The notes under the pieces were generated by a model. It did not search any database and was not told the origin of the DNA. It saw only the letters and a program-made list of their open reading frames with translations. A program made the position numbers and the translations under genes. Below, piece after piece: positions 21,501 to 27,817 of a stretch of DNA of 27,817 bases. This stretch comes from Candidatus Gastranaerophilales bacterium (lineage in GTDB: Bacteria; Cyanobacteriota; Vampirovibrionia; Gastranaerophilales; Gastranaerophilaceae): NCBI GenBank assembly GCA_003150395.1, contig QAMI01000049.1, positions 1 through 27,817 on the forward strand. Reading direction: 5' to 3'. Numbering within the stretch: position 1 is the first letter of the stretch; each line of letters opens with the position of its first letter.

Positions 21501-22256
21501 ATGAAACTTCAAAATATAAAAGCCTTCTACAAGTATTGTGTATCTGGATTTACGTTTGCAGAAGTTCTAATCACCCTTGGCATAATCGGAATTGTCTGTG
21601 CCATGACTCTGCCAAATCTTATAGATAAATATCAAAAAAATCAAACGCTGACTCTTTTAAAGAAAACTTACACAGAGCTTAACCAAGCTGCAAGCCTTTC
21701 TGTTGCTCAAAACGGTGAGCGCGAGTATTGGAACTATGAAGGGTATACTGATAATAAGGCGTTCTGGAAAGATTATATAATCAAATATCTGAAGACAATG
21801 GAAGTTCGTGATGTTCGTAATGTTGATAAGCAGTTGGATCCTGCGCTTGAATACATTCCAGGGGTAGGCAGCGGCAAAGGTGTGCTAAAAGTTGTTCTTT
21901 CTTCAGGTGTAAATTTGTATTTTTGGGGAAAATCAGCTGTTATGATTGATTTAAATGGACGTACTAAACCTAATTTACCGAGCCGTGATATTTTTATATA
22001 TACTCTTGTTGAGCCATCAGACGGCTCCTTTGTAAAAGCTGAAAATTTCGTCCCATCTGGCTGGAATATCTGGAGAAGTCCTGTTCTTGGCTCAGACTGG
22101 CATAGAAATGTATATGTGAATGGGTATGCATCTTATGCTGATTACGGATGTAAATACCGTAGTAAAAAAGATATGACTTCCATTCAAAACAACTGGTTTT
22201 GCGCGGCTTTAATCCTAATTGACAACTGGGAAATGAAAGATGACTATCCCTGGTGA
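21501..22256 (+). CDS. type IV prepilin-like / pseudopilin-like protein, second copy
   Basis: With the ATG at 21501 this is a 251-aa protein with a 16-residue leader ending in Gly (MKLQNIKAFYKYCVSG), then FTFAEVLITLGIIG with Glu at +5, a textbook prepilin peptidase site. The frame is open upstream to 21366 through the G12 tract, but that would put the cleavage site 61 residues in. Only a weak AGAAAG precedes ATG 21501. After the membrane helix (LPNLIDKYQKNQ onward) the head domain is aromatic-rich and differs from that of the prepilin at 7580, although both share the first 35 residues' pattern. It lies between lysC and asd, and the sequence after its stop matches the sequence after the other prepilin gene. 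Confidence 0.83.
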   Translation: MKLQNIKAFYKYCVSGFTFAEVLITLGIIGIVCAMTLPNLIDKYQKNQTLTLLKKTYTELNQAASLSVAQNGEREYWNYEGYTDNKAFWKDYIIKYLKTMEVRDVRNVDKQLDPALEYIPGVGSGKGVLKVVLSSGVNLYFWGKSAVMIDLNGRTKPNLPSRDIFIYTLVEPSDGSFVKAENFVPSGWNIWRSPVLGSDWHRNVYVNGYASYADYGCKYRSKKDMTSIQNNWFCAALILIDNWEMKDDYPW

Positions 22257-22269
22257 ACAAAGTTCATTT

Positions 22270-22466
22270 CTACATATTGGAATTGTCATACAGATTGCGC
22301 TGGTCGGCGAGTTAGGATGTCAAGTGCAGGATAAGTACAAATCGCTGGGAAAAATTATAGTCTTATGAGTGTATGCAATGTGCAGATTAACTCAACCCTT
22401 TCTTGATACAGGCGAGGGGCAAATGTTGCCGAGCAAATGCGAGACTTACATTTGCGTGTGAGGTGC
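22270..22466 (+). repeat. two-module dispersed repeat, copy 2
   Basis: The 315-base region between the second prepilin gene and asd holds no gene. It contains module A (22270-22301, 28 of 32 bases identical to the complement of 8532-8563, with weaker similarity to about 22345). Module B runs from about 22395 to 22466: a degraded CCCT...AGGG hairpin, then GAGCAAATGCG and GTGTGAGGTGC, corresponding to 8426-8341 read in reverse. Module B has its own GCAAATG/CATTTGC stem (22433-22455). Module order and relative orientation are the same as in copy 1. Confidence 0.64.
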
Positions 22467-22540
22467 AAATAATTCCATAAATTTAAAAGTTAAATAAATA
22501 AAAATTAACATAACAAGATTTTTTATCATGCCTTTGTTAT

Positions 22541-22546
22541 TATAAT
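22541..22546 (+). promoter_or_regulatory. candidate -10 box for asd
   Basis: TATAAT 25 bases before the asd ATG. No convincing -35 hexamer lies 16-18 bases upstream. Its value is mainly positional: asd is cut off from lysC by the prepilin gene and repeat and probably needs its own promoter. Confidence 0.4.
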
Positions 22547-22571
22547 TAACACAGATGAAAAGAGGGACATA

Positions 22572-23588
22572 ATGAGAAAACCAAACATTGCAATCTTAGG
22601 CGCAACTGGCGTTGTCGGAAGAGAGATTACTAAAATAGTTGATGAATTAAAAATTCCGTTTAATGAAATAAAATTTCTTTCAAGTGCAAAAAGTGCCGGA
22701 ACTGAAATTGAATTTCAAGGTAAAAAATATATTGTTGAAGAAGCAAAACCCGAAAGTTTTGACGGTGTAAATATTGTTCTGGCTTCTGCAGGCGGAGCAA
22801 CTTCACAAAAATTCGCGCCGGAAATAGTTAAACGCGGCGCTGTTTTGGTTGACAACTCAAGCGCATTCAGAATGGATGGAGATGTTCCTCTTGTGATTGC
22901 CTATGTTAATGATGAAGATTTGAGAAAACACAAAGGCATAATTGCAAACCCCAATTGTTCCACTTCTCAATTAATGCTTGTTCTCAAACCTCTGCATGAA
23001 AAAGCAAAGATTAAAAGGCTTATAGTCTCAACTTATCAGGCTGTTTCAGGTGCCGGGCTTGAGGCAATAAACGAGCTTACTGCCGATACAAAGGCAAATC
23101 TTGCAGGAGAAAGCTTTGAAAACAAATGCTTCAAAAAACCGATTTCATTTAACGTAATTCCGCAAATTGATGTGTTCTGTGAAAATGGTTACACGAAAGA
23201 AGAAATGAAAGTTGCAAACGAAACTAAAAAAATCCTTCATCTTCCGGCAGACTTGCCGATTTCCTGTACCGCCGCAAGAGTTCCTGTCTACAACGGACAT
23301 TCGGAAGCTGTTGATATTGAATTTGAAGAAAAAATTTCGCCCGAAGAAGTCCGCGAAATTTTGAAGAATTCTTTTGGTGTTAAAGTTATCGACAACCCTG
23401 AAAACTTTGAATATCCGACAACACGTGATGCCTCCGGTGTTGACCCTGTTTTTGTCGGCAGAATTCGTAAAAATCTGGCTTTTGATAACGGAATTTCGCT
23501 CTGGTGCGTGGCTGATAATTTGAGAATCGGAGCAGCATTAAATACTGTGAGAATTTGTCAAAAACTTATAGAAATGGATTTATACTAG
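22572..23588 (+). CDS. asd: aspartate-semialdehyde dehydrogenase
   Basis: Reduces aspartyl phosphate, the LysC product, to aspartate semialdehyde with NADPH; needed for diaminopimelate, lysine, threonine and methionine. The 338-aa protein shows the nucleotide-binding GATGVVG at 10-16, the catalytic C129 in NPNCST, Q156 in STYQAVSGAG, and the base H243 with R236 in ARVPVYNGHSE. Its length fits the Gram-positive/cyanobacterial class. GAGGGA lies five bases before the ATG. Two small genes follow closely (8 and 23 bases), so asd heads a three-gene unit. Confidence 0.96.
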   Translation: MRKPNIAILGATGVVGREITKIVDELKIPFNEIKFLSSAKSAGTEIEFQGKKYIVEEAKPESFDGVNIVLASAGGATSQKFAPEIVKRGAVLVDNSSAFRMDGDVPLVIAYVNDEDLRKHKGIIANPNCSTSQLMLVLKPLHEKAKIKRLIVSTYQAVSGAGLEAINELTADTKANLAGESFENKCFKKPISFNVIPQIDVFCENGYTKEEMKVANETKKILHLPADLPISCTAARVPVYNGHSEAVDIEFEEKISPEEVREILKNSFGVKVIDNPENFEYPTTRDASGVDPVFVGRIRKNLAFDNGISLWCVADNLRIGAALNTVRICQKLIEMDLY

Positions 23589-23596
23589 GAGAAAAA

Positions 23597-23839
23597 ATGA
23601 AAATTAATAATATACATACCCCCGTGGCGCCGGCCGTGAAAAAGATTTCTTCTATTGCGGAAAATTTGAATGCTGAAAAAGATATCTTCGTTGATAAGAA
23701 TGGTCGGCCAATTGAATTTCTTGAAGATTCGTTTAATGATAAGAAAGCAGCAGCGATTTTGCAGGAATCGTGGGGTTTCGACCGTGCAAAGGATGCCATA
23801 AATGTTGCGCTTTCAAAAATCCGTCATAATAAAAAATAA
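23597..23839 (+). CDS. unrecognised 80-aa protein
   Basis: A small polar protein with no recognised family. ATG 23597 is preceded by AGGAG (23587-23591) eight bases after the asd stop. An upstream start at 23555, inside asd, has no comparable site, so 23597 is chosen. The N-terminus (MKINNIHTPVAPAVKKISS) is probably disordered. The remainder contains DKNGRPIEFLEDSFNDKKAAA and a helical C-terminus ending in basic residues. Spacing and ribosome-binding site argue for translation from the asd message. No role can be proposed. Confidence 0.72.
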   Translation: MKINNIHTPVAPAVKKISSIAENLNAEKDIFVDKNGRPIEFLEDSFNDKKAAAILQESWGFDRAKDAINVALSKIRHNKK

Positions 23840-23862
23840 TTATTTACCCTTTGGAGAAAATC

Positions 23863-23985
23863 ATGGATAATCAAATACTTGAAAAAGACATTGAAAATGC
23901 ACAAGAAGAATTAATAGAAGAACAAAAATACAATTACCTTCGCTCAACTGTTGAAATGCTTGAGCAAACTTTGCAAATTGTGTAA
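23863..23985 (+). CDS. unrecognised 40-aa acidic helical protein
   Basis: Short gene just after the 80-aa gene. ATG 23863 has TTGGAG (23851-23856) six bases upstream. The peptide runs from MDNQILEKDIENAQEELI to STVEMLEQTLQIV: 40 residues, strongly acidic, with Leu/Ile at heptad-like intervals, so a single amphipathic helix or coiled coil is likely. No hydrophobic segment or Cys is present. Placement in the asd unit and the good ribosome-binding site support expression; it might bind the basic C-terminus of its 80-aa neighbour, which is a guess. Confidence 0.55.
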   Translation: MDNQILEKDIENAQEELIEEQKYNYLRSTVEMLEQTLQIV

Positions 23986-24090
23986 GAAATTAATAAATGT
24001 TTAAACCCAAAGTCCTTACTTTATTACTTTTTGTTAAAAAGCAAGGCTATTATTCTTTGTTTCTGGTAAAATAACAGAATAAGGAGTAAT

Positions 24091-24564
24091 ATGGGACAAG
24101 TATTAAGAAGAGAAAAAGTTGCGGAATTTGTGGCGAACCTGCATAAAAGCGGAAAAACTGTAGTTTGTACAAACGGCTGTTTTGACATTCTTCATGTCGG
24201 TCACGTGCGATATCTGGAGAAAACAAAATCTTTTGCGGATTATATGATTGTTCTTTTGAACTCCGATAAATCAGTTCGTTCGATTAAAGGCGAAGGCAGG
24301 CCGATAAATTGCGAAGATGACAGGGCAGAAATTCTCTGCGCATTAAAATGCGTGGATTTTGTCGTGCTTTTCGACGAAGACAGCCCGCGTAATCTGCTTG
24401 ACGAGATTAAACCGGATGTTTATACAAAAGGTGCTGATTACACAATGGAAACTTTGCCTGAAGCCGATATTATGCGTAAAAACGGAACGCGTGTCGAGTT
24501 TATAGAATTCGTTGAAGGGAAATCGACAACGAATGTTTTGAAGAAAGTGAAACGTCAATCGTGA
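24091..24564 (+). CDS. rfaE2: D-glycero-beta-D-manno-heptose 1-phosphate adenylyltransferase (stand-alone)
   Basis: Nucleotidyltransferase-fold protein of 157 aa, equivalent to the C-terminal domain of HldE, which makes ADP-heptose for the lipopolysaccharide inner core. Key motifs: TNGCFDILHVGH (27-38, the HxGH nucleotide motif at 35-38), the KGEGRPI loop (about 66-72) and the family C-terminal EGKSTTNVLKK (about 142-152). The kinase half of HldE is not attached and not in the window, so the two functions are encoded separately. GDP-heptose-specific relatives look similar, so the nucleotide is inferred. AAGGAG (24081-24086) precedes the ATG. lpxD follows on the same strand after a 140-base gap. 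Confidence 0.9.
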   Translation: MGQVLRREKVAEFVANLHKSGKTVVCTNGCFDILHVGHVRYLEKTKSFADYMIVLLNSDKSVRSIKGEGRPINCEDDRAEILCALKCVDFVVLFDEDSPRNLLDEIKPDVYTKGADYTMETLPEADIMRKNGTRVEFIEFVEGKSTTNVLKKVKRQS

Positions 24565-24655
24565 AAAGTTCTTTACGTTCGTTTCGCTCAGAATAAAGGG
24601 TTTGACAAAATACCTGAAGCACAAGCGAGAACAGCAGTTGCAACGAACTTCTCAC
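24561..24655. repeat. imperfect inverted repeat after the heptose gene
   Basis: GTGAAAAGTTC at 24561-24571, overlapping the stop codon, pairs at 10 of 11 positions with GAACTTCTCAC at 24645-24655; a tandem CACGTTT pair follows. The 140-base gap before lpxD holds no gene. It may be an eroded intergenic repeat; it resembles neither of the other repeat types here. Confidence 0.35.
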
Positions 24656-24704
24656 GTTTCACGTTTCATAAACAACAATTTTATATTAATAAGGAGAACA
24701 TAAA

Positions 24705-25808
24705 ATGCCAAAATTCACTTTAGAAGAAATCACACATATCACAGGCGGTATGTTGACAAAGGTTCAGGATGCAACAATCACTCAGATTGCACCTCCGCTT
24801 TTGTCTGATGAAAACACTTTAGCGCTTGCTTTGGGAGAAGAAGAAATCGCAAACCTTGCACAATCAAAAGCAAAAGCAGCTTTGGTACCTTTGGGTGTAC
24901 AAATCGAAGGTTTGACAACTATTGAAGTTGAGCGCCCGCGTCTTGCGATGATGAAACTTTTAAATATGTTCTATGTAGCACCGGAAGTTAATAAAGGCAT
25001 TCATCCGACAGCAGTTGTTCATGAAACAGCAAAGTTAGGTGAAAATGTTCAAATCGGACCGAATGTTGTTGTTTCTCGGGATGCTGTTATTGGTGATAAT
25101 ACAAAAATTCTCGCGAATTCTTACATCGGCGGCGGCGTAACAATCGGTAAAAACTGTTTCTTCCACGCTGGCGTAAACATTGGTGACAGAGTTCAAATCG
25201 GCAATGATGTAATTCTTCACCACGGAGTTTCTCTTGGTGCTGACGGCTTCAGCTTTGTAACAGAAAACCCTGACAATATTGAGCAGGCAAGAAAAGACGG
25301 TGAAATTAAAGAAAGTAATGCAAAACATGTAATTTTCAAAATTCCGTCAATCGGGGCAGTTACAATCGGAAACAATGTTGAAATCGGAGCAAATACAACA
25401 ATTGACCGCGGAACAATCGAAAATACTACAATCGGCGACAATACAAAAATCGATGACCTTGTAATGATAGGCCACAACTGTAAAGTTGGCGAAGGCTGCT
25501 TAATCGTTTCTCAAGTTGGTATTGCCGGAAGCTGCGTAATTGGCGACAGAGTTGTAATAGCTGGCCAGGCAGGTTTGGCTGACCATATCGAAATCGGTTC
25601 TGATACAATTATTACCGCAAAAGCAGGCGTTACAAAATCTTTCCCTGAAAAATCAATCGTTGTCGGAATTCCGGCAATGCCGAGAAAAGATTTTATCAAA
25701 CAGCTTAAAACTTTGAAAGACGCTCAGGAAATCTTTGCAAAATTCAGAAAATACGAACCGTTATTGAAAGAATTTGAGGAAAATATCAACAATGACCACA
25801 ATTCTTAA
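24705..25808 (+). CDS. lpxD: UDP-3-O-acylglucosamine N-acyltransferase
   Basis: Third enzyme of lipid A synthesis, adding the second acyl chain from acyl-ACP to UDP-3-O-acylglucosamine at the cytoplasmic side. The 367-aa protein has the N-terminal uridine-binding domain (about 1-100) and a long left-handed beta-helix of hexapeptide repeats (about 103-325: VQIGPN, VTIGKN, VQIGND, VEIGAN). The catalytic His is H257 in MIGHNCKVGEG, and LGADGFSF at 177-184 is the family signature. A helical C-terminus (about 328-367) closes the trimer. AAGGAG (24691-24696) precedes the ATG. Its last 17 bases overlap lpxC, which ties lipid A steps two and three together. Confidence 0.96.
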   Translation: MPKFTLEEITHITGGMLTKVQDATITQIAPPLLSDENTLALALGEEEIANLAQSKAKAALVPLGVQIEGLTTIEVERPRLAMMKLLNMFYVAPEVNKGIHPTAVVHETAKLGENVQIGPNVVVSRDAVIGDNTKILANSYIGGGVTIGKNCFFHAGVNIGDRVQIGNDVILHHGVSLGADGFSFVTENPDNIEQARKDGEIKESNAKHVIFKIPSIGAVTIGNNVEIGANTTIDRGTIENTTIGDNTKIDDLVMIGHNCKVGEGCLIVSQVGIAGSCVIGDRVVIAGQAGLADHIEIGSDTIITAKAGVTKSFPEKSIVVGIPAMPRKDFIKQLKTLKDAQEIFAKFRKYEPLLKEFEENINNDHNS

Positions 25809-26640
25809 GGAAACTTCAATAACCGGCAACGGCTTGATGAAAAACAAGCCCTGTACAGTAAACTTTTTTCCGTCAAAAACCGGCAAAATCAGATATTTCA
25901 TAAACGGTGCTGACCCGTTTGAAGCTGATGTTGAAAATGTTATTTCAACTGACCACTGCGTTGTTTTGGGTAATAAAAACTCTGCCGGAAAATTCGGCAA
26001 AGGCGGCGAAAACAAAGCAATGCTGACTGAGCATTTGACTGCTGCGCTTGCATTTTGCGGGATTGACAGTATTGACATTTGTATGGATGAAATGGAAGTT
26101 CCGGCGCTCGACGGAAGTTCAAAACAGTGGGTTGAACTTTTTGAAAAAGCAGGGATTGAAAAGCATCTTTTCGAGAAAAAACAGTATTTTACAGTCCGCG
26201 AACCTGTATATTATTTGAATGGTAAAACTAGTCTTGTTGTTCTTCCGGCGCCTGAGCTTTATATTTCTTATGCGGTGAATTACGACCATCCGGATTTGAC
26301 AAGACGCTGGGCGGCTTACAATCCAAAAAACCGCGAAGAAATAATTGAAGCAAGAACTTTCGGATTTTATAAGGATTTGAAAAAATTCCAAATGCTAGGT
26401 TTTGCTCAGGGCGTGAATATTGAAAACACCCTCGGACTCCAGGACGAAGGTTTTACTTCGCCATTAAGAAGCGAGAATGAACCGATTAAGCATAAAATCC
26501 TTGATTTAATCGGTGATTTTTACTTGACAGGCGTAAATCCTTTAAATTTGAAATGCCAAATTCTTGCGAAAGAAGCAGGACATGCCGTTCATGTAAAAGT
26601 AGCAAAAATGTTAAAAGAAAAATTGATAGAGGCAAAGTAA
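25792..26640 (+). CDS. lpxC: UDP-3-O-acyl-N-acetylglucosamine deacetylase
   Basis: Zinc-dependent deacetylase, the committed step of lipid A synthesis. Translated from ATG 25792 (GAGG about 12 bases upstream) it is 282 aa, a little shorter than the usual 300 or so; a TTG at 25774 in the same frame has no properly spaced site. Two domains. The first carries the metal motif TEHLTAAL (E80 catalytic, H81 zinc) and MEVPALDGSS (D107). The second has KHKILDLIGDFYLTG (H234 and D238 as zinc ligands) and GHAVHVK (H264, oxyanion stabiliser). All catalytic residues are present. The gene overlaps lpxD by 17 bases, and fabZ follows after 84 bases. Confidence 0.95.
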   Translation: MTTILKETSITGNGLMKNKPCTVNFFPSKTGKIRYFINGADPFEADVENVISTDHCVVLGNKNSAGKFGKGGENKAMLTEHLTAALAFCGIDSIDICMDEMEVPALDGSSKQWVELFEKAGIEKHLFEKKQYFTVREPVYYLNGKTSLVVLPAPELYISYAVNYDHPDLTRRWAAYNPKNREEIIEARTFGFYKDLKKFQMLGFAQGVNIENTLGLQDEGFTSPLRSENEPIKHKILDLIGDFYLTGVNPLNLKCQILAKEAGHAVHVKVAKMLKEKLIEAK

Positions 26641-26724
26641 GCAGTGCGTCTAGCCCTTACAGGTTCAGAATGACTAAATGGTTTTAAGCATAGTTAATAA
26701 AGTTAATAAATAAGGAGACAAAAA

Positions 26725-27177
26725 ATGACAGAACAAACTAAACAAGAGGTTTTACAATTTGACACAATGCAGATTATGGAAATGATTCCTCACCGATATC
26801 CGTTTTTGCTTGTAGACAGAATCACAGAATGTGTTCCGGGCAAATATGCCAGAGGCTACAAAAATATGACAATGAACGAACAGTTCTTCCAGGGGCACTT
26901 CCCGAACAATCCTATTATGCCTGGTGTTTTGCAGCTTGAAGCTATGGCTCAGTGTTCAGCACCGGTATTGATGACAATGCCTGAATTCGCTGGAAAATTA
27001 ACTTTGTACGCAGGAGTTGACAATGTTAGATTTAAAAATATTGTAAGACCAGGCGACAAATTTGAAATGGAAATCGAACTTCAGAAAGTAAAAGGCCCGA
27101 TATGCAAAGCTCACGGCACAGGAAGAGTCGATGGCAAAGTTTGTGTTGAAGCTGACATGACTTTTGCTTTGAAGTAA
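26725..27177 (+). CDS. fabZ: 3-hydroxyacyl-[acyl-carrier-protein] dehydratase
   Basis: Hot-dog-fold dehydratase of fatty acid elongation (150 aa). The active-site motif GHFPNNPIMPGVLQLEAMAQ is complete: H58 in GHFP and E72 in LEAMAQ. The N-terminal IPHRYPFLLVDRI at 21-33 is the other FabZ signature. In lipid A operons FabZ competes with LpxA for 3-hydroxyacyl-ACP, which explains its place after lpxC. AAGGAG lies seven bases before the ATG. The unit ends at a terminator 30 bases downstream; lpxA, the usual next gene, is not there. Confidence 0.96.
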   Translation: MTEQTKQEVLQFDTMQIMEMIPHRYPFLLVDRITECVPGKYARGYKNMTMNEQFFQGHFPNNPIMPGVLQLEAMAQCSAPVLMTMPEFAGKLTLYAGVDNVRFKNIVRPGDKFEMEIELQKVKGPICKAHGTGRVDGKVCVEADMTFALK

Positions 27178-27207
27178 AGTTTTGCGAAATTTAAAATAAA
27201 AATATAA

Positions 27208-27241
27208 AAAAGTTGGGTAAATTAGCCCAACTTTTATTTTT
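27208..27241 (+). terminator. rho-independent terminator after fabZ
   Basis: AAAAGTTGGG (27208-27217) pairs perfectly with CCCAACTTTT (27226-27235) around an 8-base loop, followed by T-rich sequence (27232-27241). With A-rich sequence on the left arm it can work in both directions. Confidence 0.88.
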
Positions 27242-27245
27242 CGCA

Positions 27246-27274
27246 TAGACAATTTTATAAATTAAAGTTATAAT
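27246..27274 (+). promoter_or_regulatory. promoter of the last gene, placed for a leaderless mRNA
   Basis: TAGACA (27246-27251), a 17-base spacer, and a perfect TATAAT (27269-27274). The ATG at 27282 is seven bases after the -10 box, so transcription would begin at or within one base of the start codon. No ribosome-binding site lies between. Confidence 0.6.
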
Positions 27275-27281
27275 AAAAATT

Positions 27282-27817
27282 ATGAAAAATCCGTTATCAT
27301 CAATTTTGAATTTTTTTAAAAATAATAAACAACCCGCACAATTTTCTTTAGATATAGACAAGCTGGACAACTGCATACTTCTTGCAATGCTTTATATTTC
27401 AAGAAATACAACTGAAAGCGGCAAGTATGTATACCGTTCGAACACTGATGTGCAGACAAGATATTCAGATAAACAGTACAGTTCACTAAGACATGCTGGA
27501 ATGCTCTATTCCATGTACTTGTGCGAAACTCTGCTTGGTAATACTGCAATACAAAACAAAAGATTTGCTGCATCAGAGTATTTCATAAAAAATTATGTAA
27601 AAAGAGTTAATTCCGATATGTATGGGGTTGTCTCAAAGCCTTTTGAAGAAGCTCCGGTGCTTCTTGCTACATCAGGTGGAACCGGGCTTGGTTTGATTGC
27701 ACTTTCAAATCTTCTTGAAGAGAATCGAATAAGCAAAACTATTTTGCAAAAGATGGGGAATTTTCTTCTTTTTATGCAGAATGAATTTGGTGATTTTTGG
27801 CCGAGTTATGAATTCGG
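27282..27817 (+). CDS. partial gene: probable (alpha/alpha)6-toroid protein of unknown function
   Basis: The first 178 codons are visible with no stop; the gene runs off the window. After a basic 20-residue N-terminus comes the pattern GKYVYRSNTD ... YSSLRHAGMLYSMYLCETL, then AASEYFIKNYV and ATSGGTGLGLIALSNLLEEN, then MGNFLLFMQNEFGDFWPSYEF. Helix pairs with a conserved LRHAG and a later GG-x-GL-x-ALS are typical of (alpha/alpha)6-barrel proteins related to glycoside-processing or epimerase folds. No catalytic assignment is safe from the part visible. It has its own promoter after the fabZ terminator, so it is not part of the lpx operon. Confidence 0.75.
   Translation, partial: MKNPLSSILNFFKNNKQPAQFSLDIDKLDNCILLAMLYISRNTTESGKYVYRSNTDVQTRYSDKQYSSLRHAGMLYSMYLCETLLGNTAIQNKRFAASEYFIKNYVKRVNSDMYGVVSKPFEEAPVLLATSGGTGLGLIALSNLLEENRISKTILQKMGNFLLFMQNEFGDFWPSYEF

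Noticed and set aside
24001..24040. Terminator after the 40-aa gene
   Set aside because: Only a 6-bp AT stem (CTTTTT/AAAAAG) and weak T tracts; not distinguishable from AT-rich background.
1..27817. CRISPR array, tRNA or rRNA genes, riboswitches
   Set aside because: No regularly spaced repeats, no cloverleaf with a TTC-type arm and no ribosomal core sequence were recognised; a covariance-model scan would be needed to exclude small structured RNAs.

Overview
The window is low-GC, gene-dense bacterial chromosome. It most likely comes from a non-photosynthetic cyanobacterial relative of the Vampirovibrionia/Gastranaerophilales ('Melainabacteria') type. The reasons are two prepilin-like proteins with the FTLAEVLITLGIIG-type N-terminus that is abundant in that group, a Gram-negative lipid A/Kdo/heptose gene set, a cyanobacterial-style RpoD/SigA sigma factor and several unrecognised proteins. 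The assignment rests on motif recognition, not on a search.

Layout. 1-1000 (-): class II fructose-bisphosphate aldolase, divergent from two unrecognised proteins (1211-5042, +). 5.1-7.2 kb (+): ispH and a four-domain S1 protein, closed by a strong terminator. 7.2-8.6 kb: a small helix-turn-helix-like gene divergent from a prepilin-like gene, then a repeat island. 8.6-11.3 kb (-): nadA, rlmB and an RpoD-family sigma factor. 11.4-13.8 kb (+): a PilM-PilN fusion and PilO. 13.8-15.7 kb (-): comF, a 105-aa unknown and a radical SAM/SPASM-like protein. 15.8-16.7 kb: a small XRE regulator and a 582-bp nested inverted-repeat element. 16.7-17.9 kb (-): an orphan sensor histidine kinase. 18.0-22.3 kb (+): KdsC-like phosphatase, TPR protein, aspartokinase and a second prepilin-like gene preceded by a G12 tract. 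22.6-24.0 kb (+): asd and two small genes. 24.1-27.2 kb (+): heptose-1-P nucleotidyltransferase, lpxD, lpxC, fabZ. 27.3 kb to the end: start of a probable (alpha/alpha)6 protein, cut by the window edge.

How the genes fit together. Most are housekeeping: glycolysis, isoprenoids, NAD, aspartate-family amino acids, translation and rRNA modification. One theme is the outer membrane: lpxD/lpxC/fabZ, the heptose gene and the KdsC-like phosphatase supply lipopolysaccharide. A second is type IV pilus/type II secretion and DNA uptake: PilMN, PilO, two prepilin-like proteins and ComF.

The parts most worth a second look are non-coding or architectural. They are the nested perfect inverted repeats at 16045-16626 with a covarying flanking hairpin; a two-module repeat found next to the 3' end of both prepilin genes; a G12 tract that separates a strong ribosome-binding site from a prepilin reading frame; three promoters placed so close to their start codons that the mRNAs look leaderless; an internal start in lysC; and the PilM-PilN fusion. 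No CRISPR array, tRNA, rRNA, transposase or recognisable defence system was seen.
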